Shown piece after piece: positions 43,209 to 43,486 of a stretch of DNA of 43,486 nt (positions are counted from its first letter, which is position 1; each line of letters starts with the position of its first letter). The translations under genes were made by a program, and so were the position numbers. Source of the DNA: an uncultured Alphaproteobacteria bacterium (GTDB lineage Bacteria; Pseudomonadota; Alphaproteobacteria; UBA11222); NCBI GenBank assembly GCA_937888955.1, contig CALAQW010000132.1, forward strand, positions 1 through 43,486, written 5' to 3'. A model generated the notes under the pieces. It was not told the DNA's origin and searched no databases. It worked only from the letters and a program-made list of their open reading frames with translations.

Positions 43209-43486
43209 ATGACCGAAACTCTCATCACACCGCACAATTCAGCCCAGGCGGAAGAAGCGGTGCAATGGGCACTTGCCACACGCACGCCGCTTGCCATTTC
43301 CGGCAGCGACAGCAAATGCGGCCTTGGCCATCCAACCGGCTGCACCCACCGCCTGTCGCTTGCGCAGCTCTCGGGCATCGTCAACTATGCGCCCAATGAG
43401 CTTGTCATTACCTTGCGCCCGGGCACGCCCATGGCAGAGCTTGCCGATGCCTTGTCCGAAGCCGGACCCTGCCAGCAATTTACACA
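43209..43486 (+). CDS. glcE: Glycolate oxidase FAD-binding subunit GlcE, N-terminal part
   Basis: The reading frame starts with ATG at 43209 and runs off the window end after 92 codons. The sequence fits the start of GlcE: HNSAQAEEAVQWALATRTPLAISGSDSKCGLGHP, where GlcE has the FAD-binding PLxIxGxGSKxxxG motif, followed by LSLAQLSGIVNYAPNELVITLRPGTPMAELADAL. GlcE helps oxidise glycolate to glyoxylate with GlcD and GlcF. No ribosome site is obvious. The assignment rests on the N-terminal FAD motif and could also cover other small FAD-binding oxidases. Confidence 0.8.
   Translation, partial: MTETLITPHNSAQAEEAVQWALATRTPLAISGSDSKCGLGHPTGCTHRLSLAQLSGIVNYAPNELVITLRPGTPMAELADALSEAGPCQQFT

Noticed and set aside
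1-43486. Mobile elements, prophage, CRISPR arrays, tRNA or rRNA genes
   Set aside because: No transposase or integrase frames, regularly spaced repeats, cloverleaf sequences or rRNA signatures were found on either strand by reading.

Overview
This window is a contiguous piece of an alphaproteobacterial chromosome, moderately GC-rich (roughly 60% by eye) and densely coded. The evidence for the lineage is gene content and order: a pyruvate dehydrogenase operon whose E1 beta carries its own lipoyl domain, the aerobic cobaltochelatase pair cobS-cobT next to a J-domain gene, the purCSQL-bolA-grxD block preceded by a DUF1476/zeta gene, topA-rnr-DUF983, and rpmB beside a phytase-like esterase gene. 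An order or genus cannot be fixed from sequence alone. No transposase, phage gene, CRISPR array, tRNA or rRNA was seen.

Layout. 1-3.4 kb: end of a family III CoA-transferase, a luciferase-like flavin monooxygenase, a TolB-like propeller protein, and a convergent DUF983 zinc-ribbon membrane protein. 3.6-9.5 kb: rnr and topA (minus strand, start/stop overlap), divergent from tpiA. 9.6-16 kb: a DUF1476/F1-ATPase zeta inhibitor gene broken by one in-frame stop, then the purine operon purC-purS-purQ-purL running into bolA, grxD and a GNAT acetyltransferase, then rpmB behind its own leader terminator. 16-21 kb: phytase-like esterase, cobT, cobS and a J-domain protein on the minus strand, divergent from a second bolA-like gene. 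21.3-22.8 kb: a ribbon-helix-helix regulator and a CorC/CNNM-CBS protein whose 3' ends overlap.

23-27.2 kb is the most distinctive accessory segment, all on the minus strand: DUF6306 protein, di-iron sterol-desaturase/fatty-acid-hydroxylase, LuxR-type receptor, LuxI-type acyl-homoserine-lactone synthase, and a PhyH-type Fe(II)/2-oxoglutarate dioxygenase 37 bp behind luxI. This looks like a complete quorum-sensing module with an attached oxygenase. The LuxR protein has Tyr where TraR has the lactone-contacting Trp57, and dyad sequences lie upstream of both lux genes.

27.2-34.2 kb: rodA, then lpdA, pdhC, pdhB, pdhA and ftsB (all minus; transcription runs ftsB-pdhA-pdhB-pdhC-lpdA-rodA). 34.3-43.5 kb: coaA, an EamA transporter with a strong terminator, a PAS-like/GGDEF/EAL protein with a variant GSDEF motif but an intact I-site, convergent gluQRS, an AlkA-type glycosylase, an esterase, a tiny lipoprotein, an HNH endonuclease, a type-B carboxylesterase and the start of glcE.

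Most genes are core metabolism and information processing. The points that deserve a second look are the luxR-luxI-phyH module, the interrupted zeta gene beside an otherwise intact purine operon, the apparently leaderless J-protein/cobS/cobT transcript, the rpmB leader terminator and several operator-like dyads.
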